A stretch of DNA of 64,000 nt from an uncultured Cocleimonas sp. (GCF_947495625.1 NZ_CANLZW010000006.1:1-64000), one strand, 5' to 3'. Numbered from the stretch's first letter, positions 54,820 to 63,895 are shown. Notes: a model not told the origin generated them from the letters alone. Program-made: numbers and translations.

Positions 54820-56040
54820 ATGAATACTGATCTTAAAAACTATCTGGTTGTTACGGCAGGGTACTGGGCGTTTACGCTAACAGATGGCGCAATCCGCATG
54901 TTGGTAGTGTTGTATTTTCACATGCTCGGTTATTCGCCATTTGAAGTGGCGATGTTATTTTTGTTTTATGAGTTCTTTGGCATTGTCACCAATCTGGTTG
55001 GTGGCTGGATGGCCGCTCGCCTAGGGTTAAATGTCACGATGCATCTTGGTATGGCAATGCAAGTGGTAGCATTGCTGATGCTGACAGTACCCGACGCCTG
55101 GCTATCTGTAGCTTATGTGATGGCAGCGCAGGCGTTATCTGGCATCGCCAAAGATTTGAATAAAATGTCGGCTAAAGCCAGTGTGAAAACACTCGTGTCT
55201 TCGGATGCAGATTCAACGCTGTTTAAATGGGTCGCTATTTTAACGGGCTCTAAAAATGCGCTCAAAGGTGTCGGCTTTTTTCTCGGTGCTTTATTGCTCG
55301 AAATTGCCGGTTTTCGTGTTGCTTTGGCAATACTCGCGGGTGGATTATTTATCATCTTGGTCATCACCTGGATAATGCTACCGAATGAAATAGGTAAAGC
55401 AAAAGCAAAGCCTAAATTTACTCAGGTATTCTCTAATATCGCCGCAATAAACTGGTTGTCTGCGGCACGTTTCTTCCTATTTGGTTCTCGTGATGTTTGG
55501 TTTGTCGTCGCTTTGCCGGTGTTTTTTTATGAAGTGCTGCATTGGGACTTTATGAAAATCGGCGGCTTTATGGCGCTGTGGGTGATTGGTTACGGTATTG
55601 TTCAGGCAAGTGCGCCGATGATATTAAAAGGGCATCACCCAACTGGTCGAACAGCGTTATGGTTAGCGTTAATTTTAGCTTCAATTCCAGCGGCAATAGC
55701 ATTGGCAATGAGCTCATCTTTTTCTCCGTTCAATGCGGATAATCTCGGTAATGTAACGTGGATAGTGGTTATTGGTCTGCTGGTTTTCGGTGTCGCGTTT
55801 GCGATTAATTCTGCCGTGCATTCTTACCTGATTCTTGCTTATTCAGATAACGACAAAGTTTCGATGAATGTAGGTTTTTACTATATGGCCAATGCGGGTG
55901 GTCGTCTTGCAGGGACAGTATTGTCGGGCTTGGTTTATCAAAGCTATGGTCTGGTAGGATGTCTGTGGATTTCCGCTGCTTTTGTTCTAATGGCGGCTAT
56001 TTTATCACTGGGTTTACCTGCGAAAGTTGAATTGGAATAA
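54820..56040 (+). CDS. arsJ: Organoarsenical efflux permease ArsJ
   Basis: A 406-residue major-facilitator protein with about 12 transmembrane helices. The ArsJ start 'YLVVTAGYWAFTLTDGAIRMLVVL' and 'FLFYEFFGIVTNLVGGW' are typical. It exports 1-arseno-3-phosphoglycerate, which then decays to arsenate outside, giving arsenate resistance. It is paired with the ArsJ-linked GAPDH under ArsR control. Confidence 0.92.
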   Translation: MNTDLKNYLVVTAGYWAFTLTDGAIRMLVVLYFHMLGYSPFEVAMLFLFYEFFGIVTNLVGGWMAARLGLNVTMHLGMAMQVVALLMLTVPDAWLSVAYVMAAQALSGIAKDLNKMSAKASVKTLVSSDADSTLFKWVAILTGSKNALKGVGFFLGALLLEIAGFRVALAILAGGLFIILVITWIMLPNEIGKAKAKPKFTQVFSNIAAINWLSAARFFLFGSRDVWFVVALPVFFYEVLHWDFMKIGGFMALWVIGYGIVQASAPMILKGHHPTGRTALWLALILASIPAAIALAMSSSFSPFNADNLGNVTWIVVIGLLVFGVAFAINSAVHSYLILAYSDNDKVSMNVGFYYMANAGGRLAGTVLSGLVYQSYGLVGCLWISAAFVLMAAILSLGLPAKVELE

Positions 56041-56135
56041 GGCTTTATTTGAATTGGCGCATATAGTAGTTTGCTCAATTTTGAATCAATCTATCTACCA
56101 TTTAAGTCTAATTAAGGGGTGCTTCAAACTTCATA

Positions 56136-56165
56136 GGTCACCCCCCTACTTATGGGCACTTTTTT
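56136..56165 (+). repeat. CACCCCCCTACTT-family repeat, copy 17
   Basis: GGTCACCCCCCTACTTATGG, then GCACTTTTTT: exact core and good T-tract, 95 bases past arsJ and before the convergent tonB. Suitable as a terminator. Confidence 0.9.
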
Positions 56166-56274
56166 GTTTAACTATCTTCTGAATATGAATGCTGAAGCTA
56201 TATTCAAACAAATCTTATCTATTCATTTTAGTTAAGCCAATGAGAGCTAAATGTTTGCTTCATGAAATGCTGAT

Positions 56275-57300
56275 TTACCTAAGTCGATAAGCGATAGGGA
56301 TGATATAGCTTAGAGAATTTTTCCTTAAAGCATCCGGAATAGGCGGGAACCGACCTACTTTTTTCACTGCAGACAACGCTGCTTCATCCAGACTTTTCAC
56401 GCCCGAAGATTGATGTATGCGTAAGTTCGAGATACCGCCGTTTTTATTGATCGTAAATGAGACTTTAACCACACCTTCGTCGCGTCTTCTTTTGGCATTT
56501 CTTGGGTAAATTTTCTTTCTTTCAATCTTAAGCCTAATTGTTCTCTGATAGCTTTTCTCGAGGTTAGGGTTCGCTGATGCAGAAGCTTGTGATGGGCGTT
56601 GATTGGTAGCCTGTTTAACTGCTTGTTGTTGTGCCTGACGCGGTGGCGTTGGTTTGCGAACCACTTTTTTAGGTGGCGCTTTTTTCGCTGCCTGACGAAA
56701 CGGTGGTCTCTTTTGGACGACTGGCTTTTTTTGAACAACGACCTTTTTCTTTACCACAGGTTTCTTTTTAACAACGGGCTTCTTTTTTGGTGGCGGTCTT
56801 TTTTTGACGACTTGCTTTTTGATAACCTTCTTTTTCTTGACTACCTTTTTCTTAACTACCTTCTTCTTAACTTCTTTTTTAATGATCTTTTTCTTAATTG
56901 GGGGAGCAGGTGTTGGTTTGACCGTTTCAACAACAGGTTCAACAACAGGTTCAACAACAGGTTCAACAACAGGTTCAACAACAGGTTCAACGACAGGTTC
57001 AACGACAGGTTCAACGACAGGTTCAACGACAGGTTCAACGACAGATTCAACGACAGATTCAACGACAGGTTCAACGACAGGTTCAACGACAGGTTCAACG
57101 ACAGGTTCAACGACAGGTTCAACGACAGGTTCAACGACAGGTGGCGCCGGAGTCTCTGTTTTAAACATGGTCATTTCCATGCTTATGCTTTCAGGCTCCG
57201 TAGGAGGCGGCGGAGTCTTCTGATGCAGGAAATAACTAGCCGCTGCTCCGTGAACGAGAAGCGACAAGGCGAGGCCAATAATAGAGCGGAAAGTAAACAA
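56275..57300 (-). CDS. tonB: TonB energy-transducing protein with VVE(P/S/T) tandem array
   Basis: A 341-residue TonB that transmits the proton-motive force to outer-membrane receptors. N-terminal membrane helix with the conserved Ser/His ('LALSLLVHGAAASYFL'), an acidic linker made of 18 tetrapeptides (VVEP x6, VVES x2, VVEP x9, VVET), a strongly basic Lys/Val/Pro linker (~125-245), and the C-terminal domain ('GVVKVSFTINKNGGISNLRI', 'SLDEAALSAVKKVGRFPPIP'). The linker is divided into one negative and one positive half. Start is TTG 57300, six bases past exbD. It is the last gene of exbB-exbD-tonB. Confidence 0.92.
   Translation of the reverse strand: MFTFRSIIGLALSLLVHGAAASYFLHQKTPPPPTEPESISMEMTMFKTETPAPPVVEPVVEPVVEPVVEPVVEPVVEPVVESVVESVVEPVVEPVVEPVVEPVVEPVVEPVVEPVVEPVVEPVVETVKPTPAPPIKKKIIKKEVKKKVVKKKVVKKKKVIKKQVVKKRPPPKKKPVVKKKPVVKKKVVVQKKPVVQKRPPFRQAAKKAPPKKVVRKPTPPRQAQQQAVKQATNQRPSQASASANPNLEKSYQRTIRLKIERKKIYPRNAKRRRDEGVVKVSFTINKNGGISNLRIHQSSGVKSLDEAALSAVKKVGRFPPIPDALRKNSLSYIIPIAYRLR
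56923..57138 (-). repeat. 12-bp tandem array in tonB (18 units)
   Basis: Eighteen contiguous 12-base units of the form CCTGTTGAACCTGTCG-type phase (coding VVEP), with two consecutive units carrying a Pro-to-Ser change and a block of units differing by one silent base (GTT for GTC). Near-identity between units suggests slippage or unequal exchange, so copy number may vary between strains. Confidence 0.9.
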
Positions 57301-57305
57301 GGGAC

Positions 57306-57680
57306 TTATTTCTGTTTAGTGATGATGGAGAACTTGGCTAACTCAAGTTCTTTGAATGTATCAATAACGGTAACAAACTGGCCAAACTCAACACTGTGAT
57401 CAACACGCAGATTGATCGGTGTCATTTTATCGATGCCAGATAGTTTATCTTCGAGTTGTTCAGACGGTATTTCGACGTCATCAAAATACATAATTGAATC
57501 TTTATCGATGTCAATTTCGATTACTTTATCGTCATTTACGACTTCATTTGTTGAAGACTTTGGAACATCAATATTCAATTTACTAGACACAACAAACGTT
57601 GCGGTGGTTAGGACAATAGCAAGAAGTACCAACATAATATCGATAAATGGAATGACATTAATGGATTCAAACCGACGCAT
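57306..57680 (-). CDS. exbD: Biopolymer transport protein ExbD
   Basis: A 125-residue protein, single N-terminal membrane helix with the essential Asp ('INVIPFIDIMLVLLAIVL') and a periplasmic C-terminal domain. It couples the proton gradient to TonB with ExbB. I place the start at the second Met, with GGAG eight bases upstream; an earlier ATG three codons before lies on top of that site. The gene overlaps the end of exbB by about 14 bases. Confidence 0.9.
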   Translation of the reverse strand: MRRFESINVIPFIDIMLVLLAIVLTTATFVVSSKLNIDVPKSSTNEVVNDDKVIEIDIDKDSIMYFDDVEIPSEQLEDKLSGIDKMTPINLRVDHSVEFGQFVTVIDTFKELELAKFSIITKQK

Positions 57681-58158
57681 TCTTTGCATCTCCAGTTCTA
57701 TTTGCTCTGGTGCTATCCACTAAACAAGACTGTTGGTGGTTTTCTTTTTTCCAGCGTGTCGTAATAATGTCTACTTTTCTTAACAAAGCGTTGTAAATCA
57801 TGATCGCTGGAATGGCCACTAACAAACCGCCAGCAGTCGCTTTTAGCGCGAGTGATAAGCCAAGCATAATTGCGCTGGTATCGATCTCTCCACCTTTCCC
57901 CAAGTCGTTAAATGTGATCAAAATGCCGAGTACTGTTCCTAACAAGCCGATATAAGGAGCATTTACGCCAATAGAGGAGATGGTGGTAAGACCGCGCGTT
58001 AAGGATATCTGTAGATCTTCTTCGATATCGAAGGTATGTGTTTTAACACGGATGTAGTAAATCCAGCGTTCGAGTGCAAACCACACAATGATGACACTCA
58101 TCAGACCTAGTATTCCAAAAATACCATAATCCAGATTAACTTTAAGAAACTCGATCAT
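57667..58158 (-). CDS. exbB: Biopolymer transport protein ExbB
   Basis: A 163-residue MotA/TolQ/ExbB-family channel protein with three membrane helices ('YGIFGILGLMSVIIVWFALE', 'GVNAPYIGLLGTVLGILITF', 'SLALKATAGGLLVAIPAIMIY'). ATG 58158 is preferred to a TTG six codons earlier. It is short compared with E. coli ExbB (244) but normal for the MotA/TolQ-type variant found with this ExbD. The upstream Fur box at 58197 is shared with the divergent iron-binding protein gene. Confidence 0.88.
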   Translation of the reverse strand: MIEFLKVNLDYGIFGILGLMSVIIVWFALERWIYYIRVKTHTFDIEEDLQISLTRGLTTISSIGVNAPYIGLLGTVLGILITFNDLGKGGEIDTSAIMLGLSLALKATAGGLLVAIPAIMIYNALLRKVDIITTRWKKENHQQSCLVDSTRANRTGDAKNASV

Positions 58159-58196
58159 TTTCGTAAACCGTAACAAGAAAAACTTGTATTCTAGAA

Positions 58197-58215
58197 GAGA
58201 ATGATTATCATTTGC
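58197..58215. promoter_or_regulatory. Fur box between exbB and the ferric-binding protein gene
   Basis: GAGAATGATTATCATTTGC matches 15 of 19 positions of the Fur consensus, with an intact ATGAT-ATCAT centre. It lies between two divergent iron genes, so it can control both. Confidence 0.75.
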
Positions 58216-58304
58216 AATACTTTAAAGTAATTTAATTAAATTTTAGCGAAAGTGTGTTGATGAATTCACACGAGTCGATCTGATGAAAAGGTAAGGGGAG
58301 TAGT

Positions 58305-59318
58305 ATGCGCGTTTTGTTGATTTTGTTTTTAGTGTTGGGAGCAGGGCACGTTTCTGCGAATAATGAAAATGTCGTGAATATCTACTCATCTAGACAGTCA
58401 CAACTAATACAACCGGTTTTAAAAGCGTTTACTAAAGATACCGGGATTAAGGTTAATCTGGTTACTGGTAAAGATGATGCTTTGATTGAAAGAATAAGGC
58501 GTGAAGGGCCAAATACGCCGGCAGATGTTTTATTAACGGCAGATGCAGGAAGACTGTCACGAGCTAAACAAGCAAAGATTCTTCAGCCTATTAAGTCTTC
58601 TATTTTATTTCGTAGTATTCCGGCTAATTTACGCGATCCTGAAAATACCTGGTTTGGTTTGACGTATAGATCACGGGTGATTTTTTATAAAAAAAGTACG
58701 ATTAATCCCAATCAATTATCAAGCTATGAAGATTTAGCAGATCCTAAATGGAAAGGGCGTATTTGTGTGCGTTCATCAGACAGTATTTACAATCAATCTT
58801 TAGTGGCTTCAATGATTGCGGCTAAAGGAATGCCTTTTGCAGAAAAATGGGTGAAGGGACTTGTGAGTAACTTCTCTAGAAAACCACAAGGTGGAGATCG
58901 AGATCAGATTAAAGCAGTAGCATCAGGAGTATGTGATATAGCGATTGCGAATACCTATTATTATGCGCAGATGTTATTCGGTGGTGATAAACGTTTAAAA
59001 GGTGCAGCAGAACAAGTTGGTATCTTTTGGCCGAACCAGAAAGATCGAGGAGCGCATATCAATATCAGCGGCGCTGCGGTAACGGCAGCCACTAAACATA
59101 AAGCCAATGCCATTAAGCTTTTAGAATATATGCTTGAAGATGTGGTTCAAGGTTGGTATTCAACGGTTAATGGAGAATATCCTGTAAAACCTGGCGTCCC
59201 GGCAGATTCTCGTTTACAGAAATGGGGAAAATTTAAAACAGACGCTTTGAATTTATCTAGCTTGGGTAGATTTAATGCACAGGCTGTTAAAGCTATGGAT
59301 ATCGGCGGTTGGCGTTGA
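58305..59318 (+). CDS. Fe(3+) ABC transporter periplasmic binding protein (FbpA/AfuA-type)
   Basis: A 337-residue periplasmic ferric-ion binding protein. Signal peptide at residues 1-18 (cleavage after 'VSA'). The start 'VVNIYSSRQSQLIQPVLKAF' is standard for the family, and 'IANTYYYAQMLFGG' carries the tyrosines that bind iron. 'RSSDSIYNQSLVASMI' is a hinge region. No FbpB/FbpC permease or ATPase follows, so partners must be elsewhere. The Fur box upstream fits iron control. Confidence 0.9.
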   Translation: MRVLLILFLVLGAGHVSANNENVVNIYSSRQSQLIQPVLKAFTKDTGIKVNLVTGKDDALIERIRREGPNTPADVLLTADAGRLSRAKQAKILQPIKSSILFRSIPANLRDPENTWFGLTYRSRVIFYKKSTINPNQLSSYEDLADPKWKGRICVRSSDSIYNQSLVASMIAAKGMPFAEKWVKGLVSNFSRKPQGGDRDQIKAVASGVCDIAIANTYYYAQMLFGGDKRLKGAAEQVGIFWPNQKDRGAHINISGAAVTAATKHKANAIKLLEYMLEDVVQGWYSTVNGEYPVKPGVPADSRLQKWGKFKTDALNLSSLGRFNAQAVKAMDIGGWR

Positions 59319-59405
59319 TTCTATATCTGTCACATTTAATTTTTTGAGAATGTTTTTCACTATTTATCATTTTTTTAAAGATCTAAAGTTGACTTGAACC
59401 AGAAG

Positions 59406-59424
59406 TTAAATGATAATCATTATC
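59406..59424 (+). promoter_or_regulatory. Fur box upstream of the TonB-dependent receptor
   Basis: TTAAATGATAATCATTATC matches 16 of 19 Fur consensus positions, including the whole right half. It lies 103 bases upstream of ATG 59527, after a T-rich stretch. Confidence 0.85.
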
Positions 59425-59526
59425 ATTCCCATTCCCATGTACACCCAACGTTTCTAGATATTTTTCATATCAGGCAAGAAATTATTAGGCACACATTTTT
59501 ACTAATATTTTTAGAGCCTAGTACTT

Positions 59527-61866
59527 ATGAAAAAAACTATGAAAAATGATATCAAAAAACAGACTGCTTTAAGTCTGAGAAACCCTATCATTACTCCGTC
59601 AACTAACACCATTATGCTTACTGCAACAGCTGCCGCTGTTTTGATGAGCGCAACTGCGGTAACAGCTGCTGAGAGTATCGACGAATTAGAAGTGATTCAG
59701 GTTGAAGAAAAAGATCAGCGTGAAAATCCTTATGAAGAAGTTGGCGCACCTTATAAAGCAAGAATTTCTGGTGATGACCGTCATGTAAAAGACTTGGCTG
59801 ATACACCACAAAATATTACGGTACTTACGCAAACACAAATCGAAGATTCTGGACTTTCTGACTTAAGAGATATTTTAGAAGCTCAGCCTGGTATCACGCT
59901 AGGTACGGGTGAAAACGGTAATGCATTCGGTGACAGATATATTATTCGTGGTCATGAAGCACGTAGTGATGTGTTTGTTGATGGTGTACGTGATCCTGGC
60001 ATGACAACTCGTGAAAGCTTTGCCACAGAGCAAATTGAAATCACCAAAGGCCCAAGCTCTACGTTTGCGGGTCGTGGTTCAACCGGTGGCGCTATCAACA
60101 GCGTAACCAAGCAGGCAAGCACAGAATATAACTTCAATGAGCTTCAGGTAGGTCTTGGTACAGATGCTTATAAACGTATCACCTTAGACAGTAATAAAAA
60201 GGTGAATGATGATGTTGCCGTTCGCGCTAATTTATTATATTCAGGTAAAGATATCCCAGATCGTTCGCCTGCAGATAAAGAGCGAACAGGTGTTGCTTTA
60301 TCTGGTGCTTTCCGTGCGACTAAAAAGCTTAATTTCACCACAGATTTCTATTACCTCAAGGCAGAAGATACGCCTGATATGGGTAGCTATTTAGATTCTG
60401 TGACTGGCAAGCCTAATGATGATATCCCCGTTTATGTTCAAGACAGTGATTTCTTAAATTCTGAAGTAAAGACACTGACGTTTGGAACAAGCTATGACTT
60501 TAACGCTGATGTACGCCTTAAGAATACCCTGCGTTACGGTGAGACAGACAATGGTTATGTCACAACCAGTGCCCGAGGAACAAGCCGTGCCGATTCTGAT
60601 CCAGCGGCACCTGGCGCAGACACAATTACACTAAGTTCACATCAGGGTTGGCAGGATGTTGACTATTTAGTGAATCAAACCAATTTGTATATTGATAAAG
60701 AGCTAGGCAACACAAAACATCAGTTTGTCGTCGGTTTTGAATATTCAGACATGAATGTAAAAAATGGTACTTATAATCTGACTAACAATGGCGTCAGCAA
60801 TTGTGTAACCAATGGCAGAGGCGGAGCTTCTGACAGTTATTGTTTAACCAACGCAGATGGTAGTGTTGTTGATAATATTGGTGGATTTTTAGATAGAGAC
60901 GTTACAAAAGGCTCATACGACACTGATTATTCGGTAGAAACATTGTCACTGTCATTGATGGACACCATTACCTTTAATGACAAATGGTCAATATTCTTAG
61001 GCGCTCGTGTTGATGACTTTGATTATCGAAATGATTTGCTAGGTCGTGGCGCAACAGATCCAGATCGCTATTCGTATTCAGATACATTATTCAATGGACA
61101 CATTGGTGCGGTCTATAATTTTAACGATAAGGGCAATGCTTACTTAACCTTTAGTACCTCTAGTAACATCAATGGTGGTGAGTCAGATACATCAGGTTGT
61201 GGTTATGGCGGTGTGTGTAGCTCAATCAACTCTATCAAAAACAGTGAGCCAGAAAACACCCGCAACATAGAGCTGGGCACTAAATGGAATGTGATGGATG
61301 ACAAATTGTTACTCACAGCCTCAGCATTTGAAATAGCCAAAACGAATGTTATGGAAAGTGCGAGTGAATCTGACTATGACGCAGGTGAGAGCTTATTCAA
61401 TGATGGTGAAAACCGTGTGACAGGTATTGAGGTATCAGCAGTAGGAAACATCACTGAAAAATTAAGTACGCAATTTGGTGCGGCAGTGATGTATTCAGAA
61501 GTGCTGAAATCTGGCGTTAACCCAGACAGTGAAGGCTTGGCATTAGCTAACTTTGCTGAAAAAAGCTTATTTTTACAAGTGGCGCACAAGACAACACCAA
61601 AGCTAACCTTGGGTGGTGGCGTTAAATACACAGGTAAAATGATAGCTGGTCAGCCGGATACAGGAACTGACTCATCATACGTAATACCTAGTTCAACAGT
61701 TGTTAATGCCTTTGCTCGATACAACATCAACAAGAACATGGGTCTGCGTTTAAATGTGAACAACCTATTTGATGAAGATTACTACACTGCCGGTTACCGT
61801 AGTGGCGCTTTGTTGTATAAAGGCGATGCGCGTAATGCAACACTGACTTTCGATTATGAATTTTAA
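59527..61866 (+). CDS. TonB-dependent siderophore receptor (Fiu-like)
   Basis: A 779-residue outer-membrane receptor. N-terminal region with a signal peptide after an unusually long ~30-residue hydrophilic start, plug domain (~75-200: 'DTPQNITVLTQTQIEDSGL', 'RYIIRGHEARSDVFVDGVRD', 'ITKGPSSTFAGRGSTGGAIN') and a 22-strand barrel ending 'ATLTFDYEF'. The plug pattern is that of Fiu-type catecholate receptors; the natural ligand is inferred. It is Fur-controlled and followed by the oxidase and PiuC genes, the last of which commonly accompanies such receptors. Confidence 0.88.
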   Translation: MKKTMKNDIKKQTALSLRNPIITPSTNTIMLTATAAAVLMSATAVTAAESIDELEVIQVEEKDQRENPYEEVGAPYKARISGDDRHVKDLADTPQNITVLTQTQIEDSGLSDLRDILEAQPGITLGTGENGNAFGDRYIIRGHEARSDVFVDGVRDPGMTTRESFATEQIEITKGPSSTFAGRGSTGGAINSVTKQASTEYNFNELQVGLGTDAYKRITLDSNKKVNDDVAVRANLLYSGKDIPDRSPADKERTGVALSGAFRATKKLNFTTDFYYLKAEDTPDMGSYLDSVTGKPNDDIPVYVQDSDFLNSEVKTLTFGTSYDFNADVRLKNTLRYGETDNGYVTTSARGTSRADSDPAAPGADTITLSSHQGWQDVDYLVNQTNLYIDKELGNTKHQFVVGFEYSDMNVKNGTYNLTNNGVSNCVTNGRGGASDSYCLTNADGSVVDNIGGFLDRDVTKGSYDTDYSVETLSLSLMDTITFNDKWSIFLGARVDDFDYRNDLLGRGATDPDRYSYSDTLFNGHIGAVYNFNDKGNAYLTFSTSSNINGGESDTSGCGYGGVCSSINSIKNSEPENTRNIELGTKWNVMDDKLLLTASAFEIAKTNVMESASESDYDAGESLFNDGENRVTGIEVSAVGNITEKLSTQFGAAVMYSEVLKSGVNPDSEGLALANFAEKSLFLQVAHKTTPKLTLGGGVKYTGKMIAGQPDTGTDSSYVIPSSTVVNAFARYNINKNMGLRLNVNNLFDEDYYTAGYRSGALLYKGDARNATLTFDYEF

Positions 61867-61988
61867 TCGCTAGTTTTATTGTTCAAAAAGAGTTTAACCC
61901 CGAACAGGGGGCTGGTTTATAACTGGTCTTCTGTTTTTTAGTATGAAGAATAATGAGCGCTTAAACTAACTCGTGAAAACTGATTAAA

Positions 61989-63092
61989 GTGAAGAAAAAA
62001 TTAGAATCCATTCCAGCTAATCTAGTAAGCGTTCAAGACTACGAAAGCTTGTTTGCGGACTTTATTCCGCATCCAGTCTATGAATATATTGCAGGTGGCT
62101 CGGCGGATGATATTAGCCTTAAGAACAATCGAAATGCCTTCGATAGCATTTTGTTAAACAGGCGTGTACTTGCTGATTTTTCTGCCGCTTCTACACGCAC
62201 CGAAGTATTGGGCAAAACGGTTAAATACCCTATTATGCTTGCACCGGTAGCGCATCAAAAGTTAGTACATCCTAAAGGCGAAATTGCCACTGCCGAAGCC
62301 GCTAATGTTTTAGACCTTGGCTTTATCGGCAGCACTTTATCGTCGGTTCCAATGGAAGATGTCGCTGATGCTTTGCAAGGCGAAAAGTGGTTTCAACTGT
62401 ACTTTCAGGAGTCCCGAGACGCCACTTTGTCACTAATTCAGCGTGCTGAAAATGCAGGTTATGGTGCCATCGTTGTGACAGTAGATGCCGCAATAAATGG
62501 GCTTAGAAATAGGGTGCAGCGTGCGGGGTTTGCTTTACCCGCTGGCATGGAAGCGAATCTGGTTAATTACCAACGTCCACCGCTTATGAGTATTGAAGCA
62601 GATCAGAGCATAATCTTAAATGGAATAATGCGGGATGCGCCGACCTGGCAAGATATTCAGTGGATACAAACTCAAACAAGTTTGCCTGTTATCTTAAAGG
62701 GCATCACGCATAGTGAAGACGCCAAAATAGCAAAAGAGCTGGGTGTTGCAGGCATTGTGGTTTCTAACCATGGTGGTCGAACGCTTGATAGTGTGCCTGC
62801 AGCAATTGATGTGCTTGCCGATATTCGAGCGACGGTTGGAGATGATTTTACGGTGTTATTTGACAGTGGAATTCGACGTGGTTCAGATATTTTCAAAGCA
62901 TTGGCCTTGGGCGCAGACAGCGTCTTAATTGGTCGACCGCAGTTATATGGCTTATCAATTGCTGGCGCATTGGGTGTGGCACATATTCTTAAGCTGTTAA
63001 TTGAAGAATTTGAAGTTACCATGGCGTTGATGGGCTGTGCGACTATCGATCAGATTACGCAAGATACTCTTTATTCAAAACAATCTATATAA
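61989..63092 (+). CDS. FMN-dependent alpha-hydroxy-acid oxidase/dehydrogenase
   Basis: A 367-residue TIM-barrel flavoenzyme of the LldD / glycolate-oxidase / lactate-oxidase family. 'PIMLAPVAHQKLVHPKGEIATA', 'WFQLYFQ', 'VVTVDA', 'LPVILKGI', the catalytic His in 'VVSNHGGRTLDS' and 'DSGIRRGSDIFKALALGADSVLIGRP' are all present. The start is probably GTG 61989. It lies between a siderophore receptor and a PiuC gene, so its hydroxy-acid substrate may be iron-related; that is inference. Confidence 0.85.
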   Translation: MKKKLESIPANLVSVQDYESLFADFIPHPVYEYIAGGSADDISLKNNRNAFDSILLNRRVLADFSAASTRTEVLGKTVKYPIMLAPVAHQKLVHPKGEIATAEAANVLDLGFIGSTLSSVPMEDVADALQGEKWFQLYFQESRDATLSLIQRAENAGYGAIVVTVDAAINGLRNRVQRAGFALPAGMEANLVNYQRPPLMSIEADQSIILNGIMRDAPTWQDIQWIQTQTSLPVILKGITHSEDAKIAKELGVAGIVVSNHGGRTLDSVPAAIDVLADIRATVGDDFTVLFDSGIRRGSDIFKALALGADSVLIGRPQLYGLSIAGALGVAHILKLLIEEFEVTMALMGCATIDQITQDTLYSKQSI

Positions 63093-63115
63093 ACTAAACT
63101 TAAAAGTCATAAACG

Positions 63116-63796
63116 ATGTTATTACCTATTGCAGAAGTGCTAACTCAGGAAGAAGTGAATCAGTTTCGAGCGCATATCGATAACGCGCCTTGGCAAGATG
63201 GCAAATTAAGCGCTGGCAGTCAGGCGTCTTTTGTAAAGTCTAATCAACAACTGGATGACAGTAACGAGATCACCCAATCGTTAAGCAATACGTTATTACA
63301 TCGTCTGCAAACTCATCCGACCTTTGTTTCTGCAACCCTGCCGTTTAAGTTTTATCCGCCTAAATTTAATCGTTATCAAAACAATGGAAGTTACGGTCTG
63401 CATGTTGATAGCTCGATAATGACAACACCGAATCAGGAAACGATTCGTACTGATATTTCAGCCACGCTTTTTCTGACTGACCCCGATGAATACGAAGGCG
63501 GAGAGTTGATGATAGAAACGCAATATGGTGCTCAGGAAGTCAAACTGAATGCAGGTGATCTAATTGTTTATCCTTCAACCAGTTTGCACGAAGTGAAACC
63601 GGTAACAAAAGGCAGCCGCATAAGCGCTTTTTTATGGGTGCAGAGTTTAGTCAAAAACAGTCAGCAACGTGAGATCTTGTTTGAATTGGATCAGTCTATC
63701 CAGGTATTAACAATGGATAGAGGGGCTGATGACACTGAAGTCCGCAGGCTCAGTGGCGTATATCATAACTCGGTTCGGCAATGGTCTGAGTGCTAG
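63116..63796 (+). CDS. PKHD-type Fe(II)/2-oxoglutarate dioxygenase PiuC/YbiX
   Basis: A 226-residue dioxygenase. Iron ligands are H-x-D in 'YGLHVDSSIM' and the distal His in 'SLHEVKPVTKGSRISAFLWVQS', where the Arg binds 2-oxoglutarate. 'LSATLFLTDPDEYEGGELMIE' resembles the family 'YEGGEL' motif. PiuC/YbiX genes usually accompany Fiu/PiuA receptors under Fur control. It is 23 bases after the oxidase gene and followed by repeat copy 18. Confidence 0.92.
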   Translation: MLLPIAEVLTQEEVNQFRAHIDNAPWQDGKLSAGSQASFVKSNQQLDDSNEITQSLSNTLLHRLQTHPTFVSATLPFKFYPPKFNRYQNNGSYGLHVDSSIMTTPNQETIRTDISATLFLTDPDEYEGGELMIETQYGAQEVKLNAGDLIVYPSTSLHEVKPVTKGSRISAFLWVQSLVKNSQQREILFELDQSIQVLTMDRGADDTEVRRLSGVYHNSVRQWSEC

Positions 63797-63821
63797 CAAA
63801 TAGCAATCAAAATAAAATAAA

Positions 63822-63851
63822 GGTCACCCCCCTACTTTAGGGCACTTTTTT
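63822..63851 (+). repeat. CACCCCCCTACTT-family repeat, copy 18
   Basis: GGTCACCCCCCTACTTTAGG, then GCACTTTTTT: exact core and CCCTA-CTT-TAGGG hairpin with T-tract. It lies between convergent genes and is the best terminator-like copy. Confidence 0.9.
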
Positions 63852-63895
63852 GTCAAATCTGCAATCAAGCGGAAATAAAGCGAAAGCTAACGGAT

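Noticed and set aside
56923-57138. Possible CRISPR array
   Set aside because: Units are 12 bases, contiguous and coding, without spacers.
56599-57399. Long plus-strand open frames (266 and 139 codons) opposite tonB
   Set aside because: They are shadows of the repetitive tonB sequence, with periodic RFNNRFND-like and TTGSTTGS-like products. tonB on the minus strand has full domain support.
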